From Peronospora farinosa (Eukaryota; Oomycota; Peronosporomycetes; Peronosporales; Peronosporaceae), in assembly GCA_947646735.1 (NCBI GenBank), contig CANTFK010000766.1, forward strand, positions 62,001 to 126,000: a stretch of 64,000 bases of DNA. Direction: 5' to 3'. The translations under genes and the position numbers were made by a program. Position 1 is the stretch's first letter. Every line of letters starts with the position of its first letter. Below the pieces are notes generated by a model. The model saw nothing but the letters and a program-made list of their open reading frames with translations. It was not told where the DNA came from and made no database searches. Shown in pieces: positions 63,852-64,000 of this stretch.

Positions 63852-64000
63852 ACACGCAAGTTAATTGCGTTTATTGCATATCCCACGTGGGAAATGCGGC
63901 ATTTACAGAGACATCGCTCGTTAGAGCCCACTCTCTAGCTCTTCCACCGAGCATAGAAATGTCCAAGCCAGCTCGTTGCTTATCTGACACAAGCATTAGG

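Overview
The window is eukaryotic nuclear DNA and reads as an oomycete genome, most likely a plant-pathogenic Peronosporales species (downy mildew or Phytophthora relative). The main reasons are: compact genes with short GT-AG introns (mostly 56-112 bp); a UMP synthase fused in the order OMP decarboxylase then orotate phosphoribosyltransferase; oomycete-type initiator sequences; LRR receptor kinases of the TKL type; and flanks filled with Ty3/gypsy debris. The assignment is inference from gene content. No species is claimed.

Layout. 1-4.8 kb: gene-poor, with decayed minus-strand gypsy pieces, an LTR and a 12-bp minisatellite. 4.9-20.2 kb: dense housekeeping block with GTP cyclohydrolase II, GOT1, UMP synthase, mitochondrial mL49, an ARID2/RSC9-like chromatin protein, a Rab-like GTPase, Mediator MED18, mitochondrial uL23, NAC-beta, the spliceosome protein RED, MPDU1 and VPS72/YL1. 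21.3-29.3 kb: an intact LRR receptor kinase, a decayed kinase relic, a gene-poor stretch and an F-box-like/LRR protein. 29.5-39.4 kb: a second dense block with an atypical phosphatase, SUMO, LSM4, DPY30, mS23, an MPLKIP-like protein, PRP40 and a LYRM1-like protein. 42.3-44.8 kb: a second LRR receptor that is a pseudokinase. 45.6-53.8 kb: a tetraspan protein, GINS subunit SLD5, an unknown protein, NDP kinase, a polytopic membrane protein and SART1/SNU66. 53.9-64 kb: nested gypsy retroelements.

The most unusual object is in the right flank. A U6 snRNA copy is joined directly to a tRNA-related SINE body, and the pair lies between perfect 17-bp direct repeats inside a retrotransposon gag. This is the signature of a chimeric retrotransposition event.

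Functionally the core genes are unrelated housekeeping genes, but several share an RNA-processing theme: RED, LSM4, PRP40, SART1 and the U6 retrocopy. Many are arranged head-to-head with 150-340 bp shared promoters, several carrying CCAAT/ATTGG boxes. I resolved intron-exon structures by hand for UMPS, ARID, MED18, uL23m, RED, MPDU1, VPS72, both LRR receptors, the phosphatase, LSM4, DPY30, LYRM1, the tetraspan gene, SLD5 and others. They are given in the entries.
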